Shown piece after piece: positions 44,572 through 51,876 of a stretch of DNA of 64,000 bases. The notes below the pieces were generated by a model. That model saw nothing but the letters and a program-made list of their open reading frames with translations, had not been told where the DNA came from and searched no databases. Origin of the DNA: Massilia phosphatilytica (GTDB taxonomy: Bacteria; Pseudomonadota; Gammaproteobacteria; Burkholderiales; Burkholderiaceae_D); NCBI RefSeq assembly GCF_002968015.1, contig NZ_PUIP01000001.1, positions 248,001 through 312,000 of the forward strand, read 5' to 3'. The position numbers were made by a program, and so were the translations under genes. How positions within the stretch are numbered: position 1 is the stretch's first letter; every line of letters starts with the position of its first letter.

Positions 44572-45399
44572 ATGACTCACGCTCGCATTATTACCGGCCT
44601 GTTCGCCCTTGGTTTGCTGACAGCATGTGCCAGCGGTCCCCGTATCGATCGCTCGTTGTCGACGCCGGACCAGCGCAGCCGGGTGAAATACCTCGTGCTG
44701 CATTACACGGTGACCGATACGCCGCATTCGATTCAGATTTTTACCGGAAAAGCCGGCGTCGAAGCGAGCATTCATTATCTCGTGAGCGATGATCCGCAGC
44801 CGGTTATCTATGGCATCGTGGACGAGAGCCGGGCCGCATATCATGCCGGTGCGGATTCGGGCTGGAAAAATGACCGGGGCCTGAATTACACATCGATCGG
44901 CATCGAGATCGTCAACGCCGGCTGGGCGGATGGTCCGGATGGCCGGACCTGGGCATCATTTCCAGAACAGCAGATCGATGCGCTGATCCCGCTGGTCAAG
45001 GACATCATGTCCCGCCACCACATCGCACCGGAGAACGTCCTTGGTCATAGCGATGAGGCGCCGCAACGCAAACAGGATCCTGGCGCACGATTTCCCTGGA
45101 GGAGGCTGGCTGCGGAAGGTTTGGTTCCATGGCCGGACGAAAAGGTCGCCGCGATCCGCCGCGTCCAGTATGAAACCGCTCTGCCTGACGTAGCGTGGTT
45201 CCAGCGTAAATTGGCCGATATCGGCTACGTCGTTCCCCAGGATGGGGAATTAAGCGAGGCAACCCGCAATGTGCTGACCGCGTTTCAGACCAGATACCGG
45301 CCCTCGAAAATCGATGGCCAGCCTGACGCCGAGACGGCTGCTCTCCTGGACAGCCCGATGCGTGTCCTGAAAAAGGATGTTCATGAGCATGCCTGGTAG
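44572..45399 (+). CDS. N-acetylmuramoyl-L-alanine amidase, AmiD-like lipoprotein
   Basis: This 275-residue lipoprotein (lipobox LLTACAS near residue 18) has an amidase_2 domain: KYLVLHYTVTDTPHS, SIHYLVSDD, YTSIGIEIVNAG and NVLGHSDEAPQRKQDPG. These hold the Zn-binding His residues and the catalytic residues of AmiD. A C-terminal peptidoglycan-binding domain follows (VAWFQRKLADIGYVV ... VLTAFQTRYRP). It should cleave amide bonds in murein or released muropeptides from the inner face of the outer membrane. TACAAT at 44523 is a possible -10 box. The 3' end overlaps the next gene. Confidence 0.9.
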   Translation: MTHARIITGLFALGLLTACASGPRIDRSLSTPDQRSRVKYLVLHYTVTDTPHSIQIFTGKAGVEASIHYLVSDDPQPVIYGIVDESRAAYHAGADSGWKNDRGLNYTSIGIEIVNAGWADGPDGRTWASFPEQQIDALIPLVKDIMSRHHIAPENVLGHSDEAPQRKQDPGARFPWRRLAAEGLVPWPDEKVAAIRRVQYETALPDVAWFQRKLADIGYVVPQDGELSEATRNVLTAFQTRYRPSKIDGQPDAETAALLDSPMRVLKKDVHEHAW

Positions 45400-45979
45400 A
45401 GTGAAATTTGATTTTATGTCGCATGATGATTTGAAAACGATTGCCGACTACGTGATGCCGTCATTTCCCGTGCGCGCTTCGGATCTTGGATTCCTGTTCG
45501 GAACCCGGCACGGTGTGCCTGAGTTTTGCGCGGCGGCCCATGCGCTCTGGCGGGACGGTATGTTCAGTCGTCTATTGATATCTGGCGGACGAACGGCATC
45601 CTCGCCGGTGGCGGAAGCGGACGTGATCGCTGAGCGCTTGATCAGGCTTGGGATACCTGAGGCGGCTCTCATCCTGGAAACCGAGGCGATGAACACGGGC
45701 GAAAACGTGCGGTTCGGCATGGCCAGGGTCGCTGAGGTGATGGACCTGGCCGCCGTCCGAAGCGTCGTCGTCATCGGTAAAATATGCTCGACCCGGCGCT
45801 ATCTGATGACGTTGCAAAAACATTGGCCTGGCCTGGAATTGTCGGTGTGCGCGGTGAATTATTTTGGCGTTCCCGCCGAGTGCTGGCATGAACATGAGGA
45901 ATTTCGCACCCGCGTCTTCAATGAATTCGGCAAGATACCTCTGTACCTGGCCCAGGGTTTTTTAGAAGAGATCGGTTGA
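45383..45979 (+). CDS. YdcF-like DUF218 domain protein
   Basis: This protein of about 198 residues overlaps amiD by 17 bases; the ATG at 45383 has AAAAGG six bases upstream, better than 45377. The DUF218 pattern appears as LGFLFGTRHGVPEFCAAA, LLISGGRTASSPVAEADV, ILETEAMNTGENVRFGM and SVVVIGKICSTRRYLMTL. Relatives include YdcF and SanA, which bind nucleotide-like ligands or act in envelope barrier functions. No TM helix is seen, so this one is cytoplasmic. Coupling with an amidase suggests a cell-wall link, but no activity can be assigned. Confidence 0.78.
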   Translation: MSMPGRVKFDFMSHDDLKTIADYVMPSFPVRASDLGFLFGTRHGVPEFCAAAHALWRDGMFSRLLISGGRTASSPVAEADVIAERLIRLGIPEAALILETEAMNTGENVRFGMARVAEVMDLAAVRSVVVIGKICSTRRYLMTLQKHWPGLELSVCAVNYFGVPAECWHEHEEFRTRVFNEFGKIPLYLAQGFLEEIG

Positions 45980-46005
45980 GCCCGCTCAGCCCTGTAAGGA
46001 ATTTC

Positions 46006-46231
46006 ATGCCACGCCACGCAATCGGTACGACGCTGTTCACGCCCATCGGTCCCTACAGCCATGGTTGCAATTCAGGTTCACCTGATCAACGTAGAAGATT
46101 TCAGCGACATGAACCGCGCCTTTGAAGAGCTCCTGAGTCATCCTTATCCGAGCCGCACCGTATTTTGCGTGGCCGCGTTGCCAAAGGCCGGCGCCTTGCT
46201 GACGATGTCCGGCACCGCCGTGGTGTCATGA
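46006..46231 (+). pseudogene. RidA/YjgF family remnant with internal deletion
   Basis: The 5' end is a good RidA start (TAAGGA, then ATG at 46006; MPRHAIGTTLFTPIGPYSHG). At about base 46062 the reading frame changes, and the +2 frame continues as the RidA C-terminus (IQVHLINVEDFSDMNRAFEE ... SRTVFCVAALPKAGALL) to a TGA at 46231. About 50 central residues, including the usual FTSGQ core, are missing. A deletion with frame change explains both. An internal ATG at 46061 could still give a short C-terminal peptide. The function is surely lost. Confidence 0.85.
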
Positions 46232-46299
46232 TCCGCAACCTGCTGAACCACACGCGGTTGCTGCTGACGGTCCTCGTGATGACGTGTCGCAGCCGGTAG
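46228..46299 (+). pseudogene. Truncated 23-codon reading frame after the RidA remnant
   Basis: ATGA overlaps the RidA stop and opens a short frame, MIRNLLNHTRLLLTVLVMT, ending at TAG 46299. It looks like the N-terminus of a membrane protein that was once coupled to ridA and has been cut off. The 120 bases that follow up to 46421 contain nothing recognisable. Confidence 0.4.
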
Positions 46300-46421
46300 G
46301 TAAATATTCAAGCGTCTATTGCGCTACCCCAAGTAGCGCACTACTGCACTTGCCTGAAAGCGCTAACGCGGACGGACAAGTCTGTCGATAATGCTTGCAT
46401 TTCCAACTCTCAACACCGGCC

Positions 46422-46757
46422 ATGAACAATAGTCCCGGCGCTTCATTGCTCTATGCCCTTCATGTGATCCTGGCATTCGTGACGGGGGCAATCCTGTGCA
46501 TATGTGCCGGGTTGTTGCTGTGCGATAGCCCGTCCGACTTATTCAACACCGGCAGATGGATCGACAACCCGGCACCGAAATACGCGCTGGCCATATTGAC
46601 GATGGTGTTTTCGGCGGGCTCCATGCATTATCTGAACCGCGCCGCGCTGCTTGGCCTGCGTGCGCGGATCGCTTTGGTGGCGGCCGTCCCGGGGATGGTG
46701 GTCGCGCTCTTCGCGTTCTTGATCGTTGCGCTAACGATCCATCCGATCGGATTCTGA
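46422..46757 (+). CDS. Small hypothetical membrane protein
   Basis: This 111-residue protein starts at an ATG (MNNSPGASLLYALHVIL); a TTG nine codons earlier is less likely. Three hydrophobic segments are visible (about residues 8-33, 50-65 and 80-105). No family is recognised. The preceding AT-richer gap may contain a promoter. It belongs to the lower-GC patch. Confidence 0.6.
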   Translation: MNNSPGASLLYALHVILAFVTGAILCICAGLLLCDSPSDLFNTGRWIDNPAPKYALAILTMVFSAGSMHYLNRAALLGLRARIALVAAVPGMVVALFAFLIVALTIHPIGF

Positions 46758-46804
46758 TCAAGCCGCGGCGAAAGGTGCCTTTAACTTTTTTTGATTGAAA
46801 ACTT

Positions 46805-47107
46805 ATGCAACGCGTGATGAGCGTAGTAATGCTTACGACCTTGATGTGCGGATCGGCCAACGCGGCTGACGATCGTTGCCTTCCGGGCGCTACGCTGTCG
46901 GTCTACGTAGCGCAGAAGCGCGAAGCCGGCAAGGACGAGGGAACCATTCTGAAGGAACTCGAGAGCGAAGGCCGGATCGATTCGCAAGGTGACGGCGGTA
47001 TCTTTGAGGCGAGCATCGTCGTCTGGGTATTCCAGCATGAGGTCAGCAGCCGCGACGCCCATGACAAGTTCTATGCAGAGTGCGCGAAGGCGACCGGCTC
47101 CAAATAA
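46805..47107 (+). CDS. Small hypothetical secreted protein
   Basis: This 100-residue protein has a signal peptide ending GSANAADD. The mature part of about 78 residues has two Cys (RCLPG and AECAK), probably a disulphide, and is rich in charged residues (KREAGKDEGTILKELESEG). No family is recognised. It lies 47 bases after the small membrane protein on the same strand and converges on the next gene. Confidence 0.62.
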   Translation: MQRVMSVVMLTTLMCGSANAADDRCLPGATLSVYVAQKREAGKDEGTILKELESEGRIDSQGDGGIFEASIVVWVFQHEVSSRDAHDKFYAECAKATGSK

Positions 47108-47122
47108 CGATATGGCAACAGG

Positions 47123-47575
47123 TCACTTCTTGCGATGAAAGCGCTGCGCCCCGACCGGCTTCCCGGCGGCATACTCGATCAATTCGATATGCTGGGTATC
47201 GTAGATCAGCGGGTAATTGATCCTCACGGCTGAGCTGGCGCTGCCGCAGGTGCCGCCGTCCAGTTGCAGCAGGTAGGTCGGGATGCTGCCCTTGGCCCCG
47301 GCGACGAATTTCGTGCCGCGCGCGTTCATGTACACCGTGCCCGGCCTTTCCTGCTGCACGGCGAATTGGCGCACGCACTTCGGCACCGATTTGTCCGGCC
47401 CATGCCATGCGATGGTGTCGCCCTTGACGGTAAGGGTCGTGTAGGGCGATGCGGTGTGATCGTCCGCCAGCCAGCGCCCGGCGAACGGCACGGGTTCGGC
47501 CAGGACGGATGCACTGCAGCCGAGGCTGACCACGAACGCAAGGCACCGCGCCGGCGTCATCAAACGCTCAGCCAT
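47123..47575 (-). CDS. Hypothetical exported protein
   Basis: This protein of up to 150 residues has a signal peptide ending SASVLAEP. The mature core, FAGRWLADDHTASPYTTLTVKGDTI..., written here as FAGRWLADD and YTTLTVKGDTIAWHG, suggests a small beta-barrel of the lipocalin-like or DUF-type 'GRW' folds, with two Cys (PKCVRQ and GGTCGS). The ATG at 47575 overlaps the upstream AraC stop by 8 bases; an ATG at 47560 with GAG seven bases before is an alternative. The two genes probably form one transcript. Confidence 0.7.
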   Translation of the reverse strand: MAERLMTPARCLAFVVSLGCSASVLAEPVPFAGRWLADDHTASPYTTLTVKGDTIAWHGPDKSVPKCVRQFAVQQERPGTVYMNARGTKFVAGAKGSIPTYLLQLDGGTCGSASSAVRINYPLIYDTQHIELIEYAAGKPVGAQRFHRKK

Positions 47576-48296
47576 GCCGGTGCGCCCGCCGATACGCCCC
47601 GGGCGTCATCCCCGTCACATCCCGCAACGCCCGCGTCAATGCGCTCTGGTCGGAAAACCCGGCCGCCAGCGCGATGTCGGCGATGGAGCGCGACGTGTCC
47701 GCCAGCCAGGCCTGCGCGCGGGCCAGGCGGACGTCGCGCAGCCACGCGTGCGGGCTCGCGTCGAGCTCGGTGCGGAACAGGGCGTGCAGGCGGCTGACGG
47801 ACAGGCCCGCGCAGCGCGCCATCGAGTCCGTCGTCCAGGCGAGGCCGGGCTCCGCCTCGACGTTGGCCATGAGCGCGGCGAGGCGCGACGTGGGGCGGGG
47901 CGCGTCCAGCGCGATGGTGTCGAGCAGCAAGGGCACCCAGCCCCGCAGCAGTCCGCGATCGAAGGCCTGCGTGCGCATCACGCCCATGAACTCGACTAGC
48001 TTGCGCGCGCCCGGGCCGAGGGGCATGAACGGGCGGTCCAGCATGCGCTCCCAGGCCGGGTGCGACATGGCGGCCGGTTCGACGTCGAGGATCAGCGACT
48101 GGTTGGCCCCCATGCCACGCTGGGCGTGCCAGGCGTTCGGGGCGATGCAGGCGGCGCGCAGCGGGTCGAGCCGTTCGTGGCGGCCTTCGATGTCGAGCAG
48201 CACGGCGCCGCTCACGGGCAGGACGAGCTGGGCGAACACGTGGCGGTCGGCGGCGATGTCGGCGCCGTAGGTGCGCAGGTGGAGGTCGGTATCCAT
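47568..48296 (-). CDS. AraC-family regulator with cupin-like sensor domain
   Basis: This 242-residue regulator has an N-terminal cupin-like part (FAQLVLPVSGAVLLDIEGRH, CIAPNAWHAQRG) and a C-terminal double HTH (SVSRLHALFRTELDASPHAW and IADIALAAGFSDQSALTRAL, ending FxxxxG-type TGMTPGAYRR). The first HTH is shorter than usual but present. The GC content is again high, so the low-GC patch ends before it. The target is unknown; the exported protein gene downstream is a candidate. Upstream lies the intergenic small-RNA locus on the other strand. Confidence 0.87.
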   Translation of the reverse strand: MDTDLHLRTYGADIAADRHVFAQLVLPVSGAVLLDIEGRHERLDPLRAACIAPNAWHAQRGMGANQSLILDVEPAAMSHPAWERMLDRPFMPLGPGARKLVEFMGVMRTQAFDRGLLRGWVPLLLDTIALDAPRPTSRLAALMANVEAEPGLAWTTDSMARCAGLSVSRLHALFRTELDASPHAWLRDVRLARAQAWLADTSRSIADIALAAGFSDQSALTRALRDVTGMTPGAYRRAHRHG

Positions 48297-48401
48297 GACA
48301 GGCAGTCTAACTGATTGTCCGACGGGGCCTACACGTCGACGGGAAAAATATTAGGCCGGTGACCCCTTGCAGGCGCGGCCGTCGTCCCAATTTCCTATTC
48401 T

Positions 48402-48497
48402 GATTCGGCGCCCTCGGGCGCAGGTCTCCTCTGTCTCCTCCAAGTGCAAACTTGGATTGACCGCCTGGCGCAGCGATGCGCAGGCGGTTTCTTTTTT
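48402..48497 (+). ncRNA. Predicted intergenic small RNA with CU-rich loop and intrinsic terminator
   Basis: Three hairpins follow each other in a gap with no + strand gene: GCGCCC-TC-GGGCGC (48408-48421), TCCAAGT-GCAA-ACTTGGA (48439-48456) and a terminator (48460-48488 plus T-run). Between the first two is a single-stranded CU-rich stretch, TCTCCTCTGTCTCCTCC (48425-48441), complementary to ribosome-binding sites. Nothing on the + strand upstream needs this terminator, since the AraC gene starts leftward at 48296. The 5' end is not defined; no good sigma-70 promoter is seen, although TATTCT at 48396 could serve as a weak -10 box. Confidence 0.7.
48460..48497 (+). terminator. Rho-independent terminator of the predicted small RNA
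   Basis: ACCGCCTG pairs with CAGGCGGT, then after one bulged G, CGCA pairs with TGCG around a GCGA tetraloop. TTTCTTTTTT follows. The T-run is only on the + strand, so it does not serve the leftward YXWGXW gene. Confidence 0.92.
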
Positions 48498-48539
48498 CTG
48501 GAAGAGGCGCCCGGCCAGCCTGGTCCGGGCGCGGCGGCG

Positions 48540-48899
48540 TCAGTCGCGACGCGGGTTGTTCGGATGCTCGTCGAGCCGGTTCGGCACGCCGTCGCCGTCA
48601 CGGTCGCCGCGGCGCCATGCGCCACGTTCCATCACCCAGTGGCCGTCGCGCTCGACCCACGTCGGGGCGCGGTAGGCGTAGCCGTGGCGCTCGCGCAGCC
48701 ATTTGCCGTTCGTCCAGACGTAGCGGCCGTGGCGCCATTCCCAATGGCCCGGCGCCCATACATAGCCGTGGCGCGCGGCCGGGATGCGTTCGTCGCGCGG
48801 GGGCGGCGGGGCGGTGCGGATGACGACGTCGGCGGCAGCCGGCAGCGCGACGCTGCCGAACGAACCTGCGACCAAAGCGGCAATGAGCAGTTTTTTCAT
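48540..48899 (-). CDS. YXWGXW-repeat exported protein
   Basis: This 119-residue protein has a signal peptide ending LPAAADV and tandem aromatic repeats of the YXWGXW type (GYVWAPGHWEWRHGRYVW, NGKWLRERHGYAYRAPTW, DGHWVMERGAW). The C-terminus, DRDGDGVPNRLDEHPNNP, looks like a Ca2+-binding thrombospondin type 3-like loop, which is not common in this family. Such proteins are predicted to be periplasmic or surface-bound; their role is unknown. AGGAGG lies close upstream of the ATG at 48899. It appears monocistronic. Confidence 0.85.
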   Translation of the reverse strand: MKKLLIAALVAGSFGSVALPAAADVVIRTAPPPPRDERIPAARHGYVWAPGHWEWRHGRYVWTNGKWLRERHGYAYRAPTWVERDGHWVMERGAWRRGDRDGDGVPNRLDEHPNNPRRD

Positions 48900-49006
48900 G
48901 TTGGCCTCCTCATAAGTAGGTGTAGGCCGACTGTACTGCCGCGTTGCGGGCGCGACCGTGCGGCGTCTCGCTTAACGCAGCAACTTACCATTCAATGAAG
49001 AAACAC

Positions 49007-50353
49007 TCAGGTGGCCAGCGGCAACGCGAACTGCAGCACGAGGCCGCCGCCGTCGCGGTTGCGCACCGTCAGCTCGGCGTTGTGGCGGGTGATCACGCGC
49101 TCGACGATGGCGAGACCCAGGCCGGCCCCGTTGGCCTGGCCGCGGGCGCTGTCCAGGCGGGTGAATGGCCGCAGCAGCTGCTCGATCTGGTCGTCCGGGA
49201 CGCCGGTGCCGTGGTCGCTGATCTCGACGACGGCACGGCGGCCGTGGCCCGTCATCCTGACGTGCAGGGCCATGTCGATCTCGGCGACGTCCGTGTCCGG
49301 CGTCTTGCCGTAGCGGCGTGCGTTCTCGATCACGTTGTTGATCACGCGGCGCAGGTCCGTCGAGTTGCCCAGCACATGGATGTCCGCGTCGATGTCGGTC
49401 GTCGTGCGCACGTCCGGCAGGCGGGCGGCCGCGTGCGCGCAGTCTTCCAGCAGTTCGGACAGGTTGACCGGTACGAATGTCGCGCTTTCCGTGGGGCGTG
49501 CGAAGTCGAGGAACTGGCCGATGATGGCGTCCATCTGGGCGATGTCGGACTGCATGCCGGTGCGGGCCTCGTCCGACAGCGGCGCCATCTCCACTTCCAG
49601 CTGCATGCGCGCGAGCGGGGTGCGCAGGTCGTGCGAGATGCCGGCCAGGATGATGGCGCGGTCCTTCTCGAGTTGCTGCAGGTCGTCGACCATCTGGTTG
49701 AAGCTGCGGTTCGCCTCGATGATCTCGCGCGATCCTTTTTCCGGCAGCGCGGTAGGGCGCTTGCCCTGGGCGATCGAGCGCGCGGCCGCCGTCAGGCGCG
49801 CGAGCGGCAGGTTGACGAGGCTCGAGATCAGCGCGGCGCCCAACAGCGACAGCACGCCGACGACGGTGGCCCAGCCGAGCCACTGCACGCGCGTGAGGCC
49901 GGGCAGCTTGTCGCGTTCGAGCATGAGCCAGTACTTGTCGCCGTCGATGTCGAAGCTGACCCAGAAGCCGGGGATCTCGTTGACCATGCGCGAGAAGCGC
50001 GTGTCCGGTCCCAGCTTGTCGCGCACGATGGCGGCCACTTCCGGCATCAGCGAATTCGGCGGCGGCGGTTCGACCGTATCCGTCGGCTTCACGTCATAGA
50101 TGCGGATGCCCTCGTTCGACACCAGTTCGAACAGCAGCTCGCGCCGCAGGTCGGGCGCGGAGTGCGTCAGCGCGGCTTTCGTGATCGTGACGACGGAGAC
50201 GAGCAGCTCGGCCGTCTGCTCGACCTGCGGGCCGCGCTGGAAGACGTTGAGCATGCCGATCCACGAGGCCATCGACAGGCCCGTGAGCATGGACAGCAGG
50301 AAGAAGGTGCGCCAGAACAGGCCGCTCTTCATCCTGCCGAAAATACGCGGCAT
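49007..50353 (-). CDS. envZ: Osmosensor-type histidine kinase EnvZ
   Basis: This kinase of about 448 residues has TM1 (about residues 12-34), a periplasmic domain (about 35-155), TM2 (about 160-185), HAMP, a HisKA dimer domain with GISHDLRTPLARM, and a HATPase with NVIENARRYG, DHGTGVPDDQ and GAGLGLAIV. The order and motifs match EnvZ. The ATG at 50353 has AAGGA about eight bases upstream; 50383 and 50332 are alternatives. It lies downstream of ompR with a short gap and should phosphorylate and dephosphorylate OmpR in response to osmolarity or envelope stress. Confidence 0.9.
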   Translation of the reverse strand: MPRIFGRMKSGLFWRTFFLLSMLTGLSMASWIGMLNVFQRGPQVEQTAELLVSVVTITKAALTHSAPDLRRELLFELVSNEGIRIYDVKPTDTVEPPPPNSLMPEVAAIVRDKLGPDTRFSRMVNEIPGFWVSFDIDGDKYWLMLERDKLPGLTRVQWLGWATVVGVLSLLGAALISSLVNLPLARLTAAARSIAQGKRPTALPEKGSREIIEANRSFNQMVDDLQQLEKDRAIILAGISHDLRTPLARMQLEVEMAPLSDEARTGMQSDIAQMDAIIGQFLDFARPTESATFVPVNLSELLEDCAHAAARLPDVRTTTDIDADIHVLGNSTDLRRVINNVIENARRYGKTPDTDVAEIDMALHVRMTGHGRRAVVEISDHGTGVPDDQIEQLLRPFTRLDSARGQANGAGLGLAIVERVITRHNAELTVRNRDGGGLVLQFALPLAT

Positions 50354-50382
50354 GGCCTGTTCCTTCGGAGTCGATGCGAACA

Positions 50383-51147
50383 CTAGCGCGGCTGGCCTTC
50401 AGGAATGAATACGTAGCCCAGGCCCCACACGGTCTGGATGTACAGCGGGCTCGACGGGTCCGGTTCGATCAGCTTGCGCAGGCGCGAGATCTGCACGTCC
50501 AGCGAGCGGTCGAACACTTCGTATTCGCGGCCGCGCGCCAGTTCCATCAGCTTTTCGCGCGACAGCGGCTGGCGCGCATGGCGTGCGAACACTTTCAGCA
50601 CCGAGAATTCGCCCGTGGTCAGCGGCACGGTCTCGCCGTTCTTCTTGAGCGTGCGGGTGCCGAGGTCGAGCACGAAGTCGCCGAATTCGAAGGTCTGCGG
50701 CGTCTCGCTCGGTGCGCCGGGGATCTCGTCCGGGCCCTTGCGGCGCAGGACGGCGTTGATGCGTGCCACCAGCTCGCGCGGGTTGAAGGGCTTCGGCAGG
50801 TAGTCGTCCGCGCCCATCTCGAGGCCGACGATGCGGTCGACGTCCTCGCCTTTCGCGGTCAGCATGATGATCGGGGTCTGGTCGCCGGCGCCGCGCAGGC
50901 GGCGGCAGATCGACAGGCCGTCCTCGCCCGGCAGCATCAGGTCCAGCACCAGCAGGTCGTAGCGTTCGCGCAGCCACAGCTTGTTCATCGCGGGCGCGCT
51001 TTCGGCCGTCACGACCTGGAAGCCCTGTTCGGTCAGGTAGCGGCGCAGCAGGTCGCGCAGGCGCACGTCGTCGTCGACGACCATGATCCGGGCGGAGTGG
51101 CCGCCATTCGCGCCGGCCGTGCCGGCATTCGAGCTCGTTGCATTCAT
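50383..51147 (-). CDS. ompR: Response regulator OmpR
   Basis: This 254-residue regulator has a receiver domain (ARIMVVDDDVRLRDLLRRYL; phospho-Asp in LLVLDLMLPGEDG; Lys in YLPKPFNPREL) and an OmpR/PhoB winged helix (LTTGEFSVLKVFARHARQPL, SLDVQISRLRKLIE, WGLGYVF). The N-terminal 18 residues are Ser/Ala/Gly-rich and extra. It is in one unit with envZ. Phased TTACA repeats about 80-100 bases upstream (51226-51249) may be its own binding sites, giving autoregulation. Confidence 0.93.
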   Translation of the reverse strand: MNATSSNAGTAGANGGHSARIMVVDDDVRLRDLLRRYLTEQGFQVVTAESAPAMNKLWLRERYDLLVLDLMLPGEDGLSICRRLRGAGDQTPIIMLTAKGEDVDRIVGLEMGADDYLPKPFNPRELVARINAVLRRKGPDEIPGAPSETPQTFEFGDFVLDLGTRTLKKNGETVPLTTGEFSVLKVFARHARQPLSREKLMELARGREYEVFDRSLDVQISRLRKLIEPDPSSPLYIQTVWGLGYVFIPEGQPR

Positions 51148-51225
51148 CGTTCTGTCGGATTTGTCAGATTAATGTCGCTATGGTAACGTCTTATGGCTCG
51201 ACGCCAAGGGGGTATCGTTGAGCCA

Positions 51226-51249
51226 TTACATTGTGTTACAAACTTTACC
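51226..51249. promoter_or_regulatory. Phased TTACA repeats, candidate OmpR sites
   Basis: TTACA at 51226 and 51236 and TTACC at 51245 repeat with near-helical spacing in the gap between ompR and the divergent small secreted protein gene. This resembles tandem OmpR half-sites (GTTACA-like). Confidence 0.45.
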
Positions 51250-51366
51250 CAATTCGCCTTATGCCTGGAGTCGATTCCTCATACACTGGCCTCATCGAAT
51301 CGCAGCTTACACCACAGCTCACAACTACAGCTTACTCCTGACACGGCAACGCGAATGAGGAACACC

Positions 51367-51759
51367 ATGAACAGTGCGTTCACACACCACCACGCAGCGA
51401 AAAAGGCCGGCCGCCTGGCCCGCCGCGCTGTGCTGGCGTGCGCCCTGGTGCTGGTAGCCGGCGGCGCGTTTGCCCAGCAACATGGCGACCGGCGCGACGA
51501 CCGCGCCGACCGGGGTGACTTGCAATCGCAATCGCAATCGCAGTCGCAGTCGCAGTTCTCGCGTTTCCGCCTGCCCCCGCAGGACCGCGACCAGCGCGAT
51601 GACATGCGCGCCTACGAGGAACAGCGCCGGGCCCAGCAGCAGGAACAGCGCGAGCAGCAGCACGAGCGCCGCGGCAGCCGCATGACGCCGGATGAACGGC
51701 GCGACCTGCGCCGCCAGATCAACGAAGCGGGCATGGACCTGTACCCGCAGCGTCGCTGA
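51367..51759 (+). CDS. Small exported Gln/Arg-rich protein with QS repeat
   Basis: This 130-residue protein starts at 51367, with AGGA about six bases before; ATG at 51355 is an alternative. The signal peptide ends GGAFAQQ. The mature part is extremely polar: HGDRRDDRADRGD, five to six QS units, then QQQEQREQQHERRG and MTPDERRDLRRQINEAG. The last segment resembles the end of small periplasmic stress proteins of Burkholderiales, but no named family is certain. It is divergent from ompR-envZ and may be controlled by OmpR. Confidence 0.72.
   Translation: MNSAFTHHHAAKKAGRLARRAVLACALVLVAGGAFAQQHGDRRDDRADRGDLQSQSQSQSQSQFSRFRLPPQDRDQRDDMRAYEEQRRAQQQEQREQQHERRGSRMTPDERRDLRRQINEAGMDLYPQRR
51523..51555 (+). 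repeat. Hexanucleotide CAATCG/CAGTCG tandem repeat
   Basis: Three CAATCG units are followed by two CAGTCG units and a final CAG, all in frame, encoding the (Gln-Ser) repeat. Changes in copy number would alter the protein by two residues without a frameshift. Confidence 0.9.
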
Positions 51760-51876
51760 AATTTCCTTGCATCAACTTAGTTGCTTGTTGTTTATTTTCA
51801 AGTGACAACATGATACGCTAGCCGGATTCTGCCGCGGCCCAGCCTTCGCCGCGGCATCAACCGCACGGAGCGTATC

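Noticed and set aside
48367..48401. TTGCAG and TATTCT as a sigma-70 promoter for the small RNA
   Set aside because: The spacer is about 23 bases, well beyond the usual 16-18, so the promoter is left undefined.
48460..48497. The terminator as the end of the YXWGXW gene
   Set aside because: The U-tract is on the + strand only. On the - strand there is an A-tract before the hairpin and no T-run after it.
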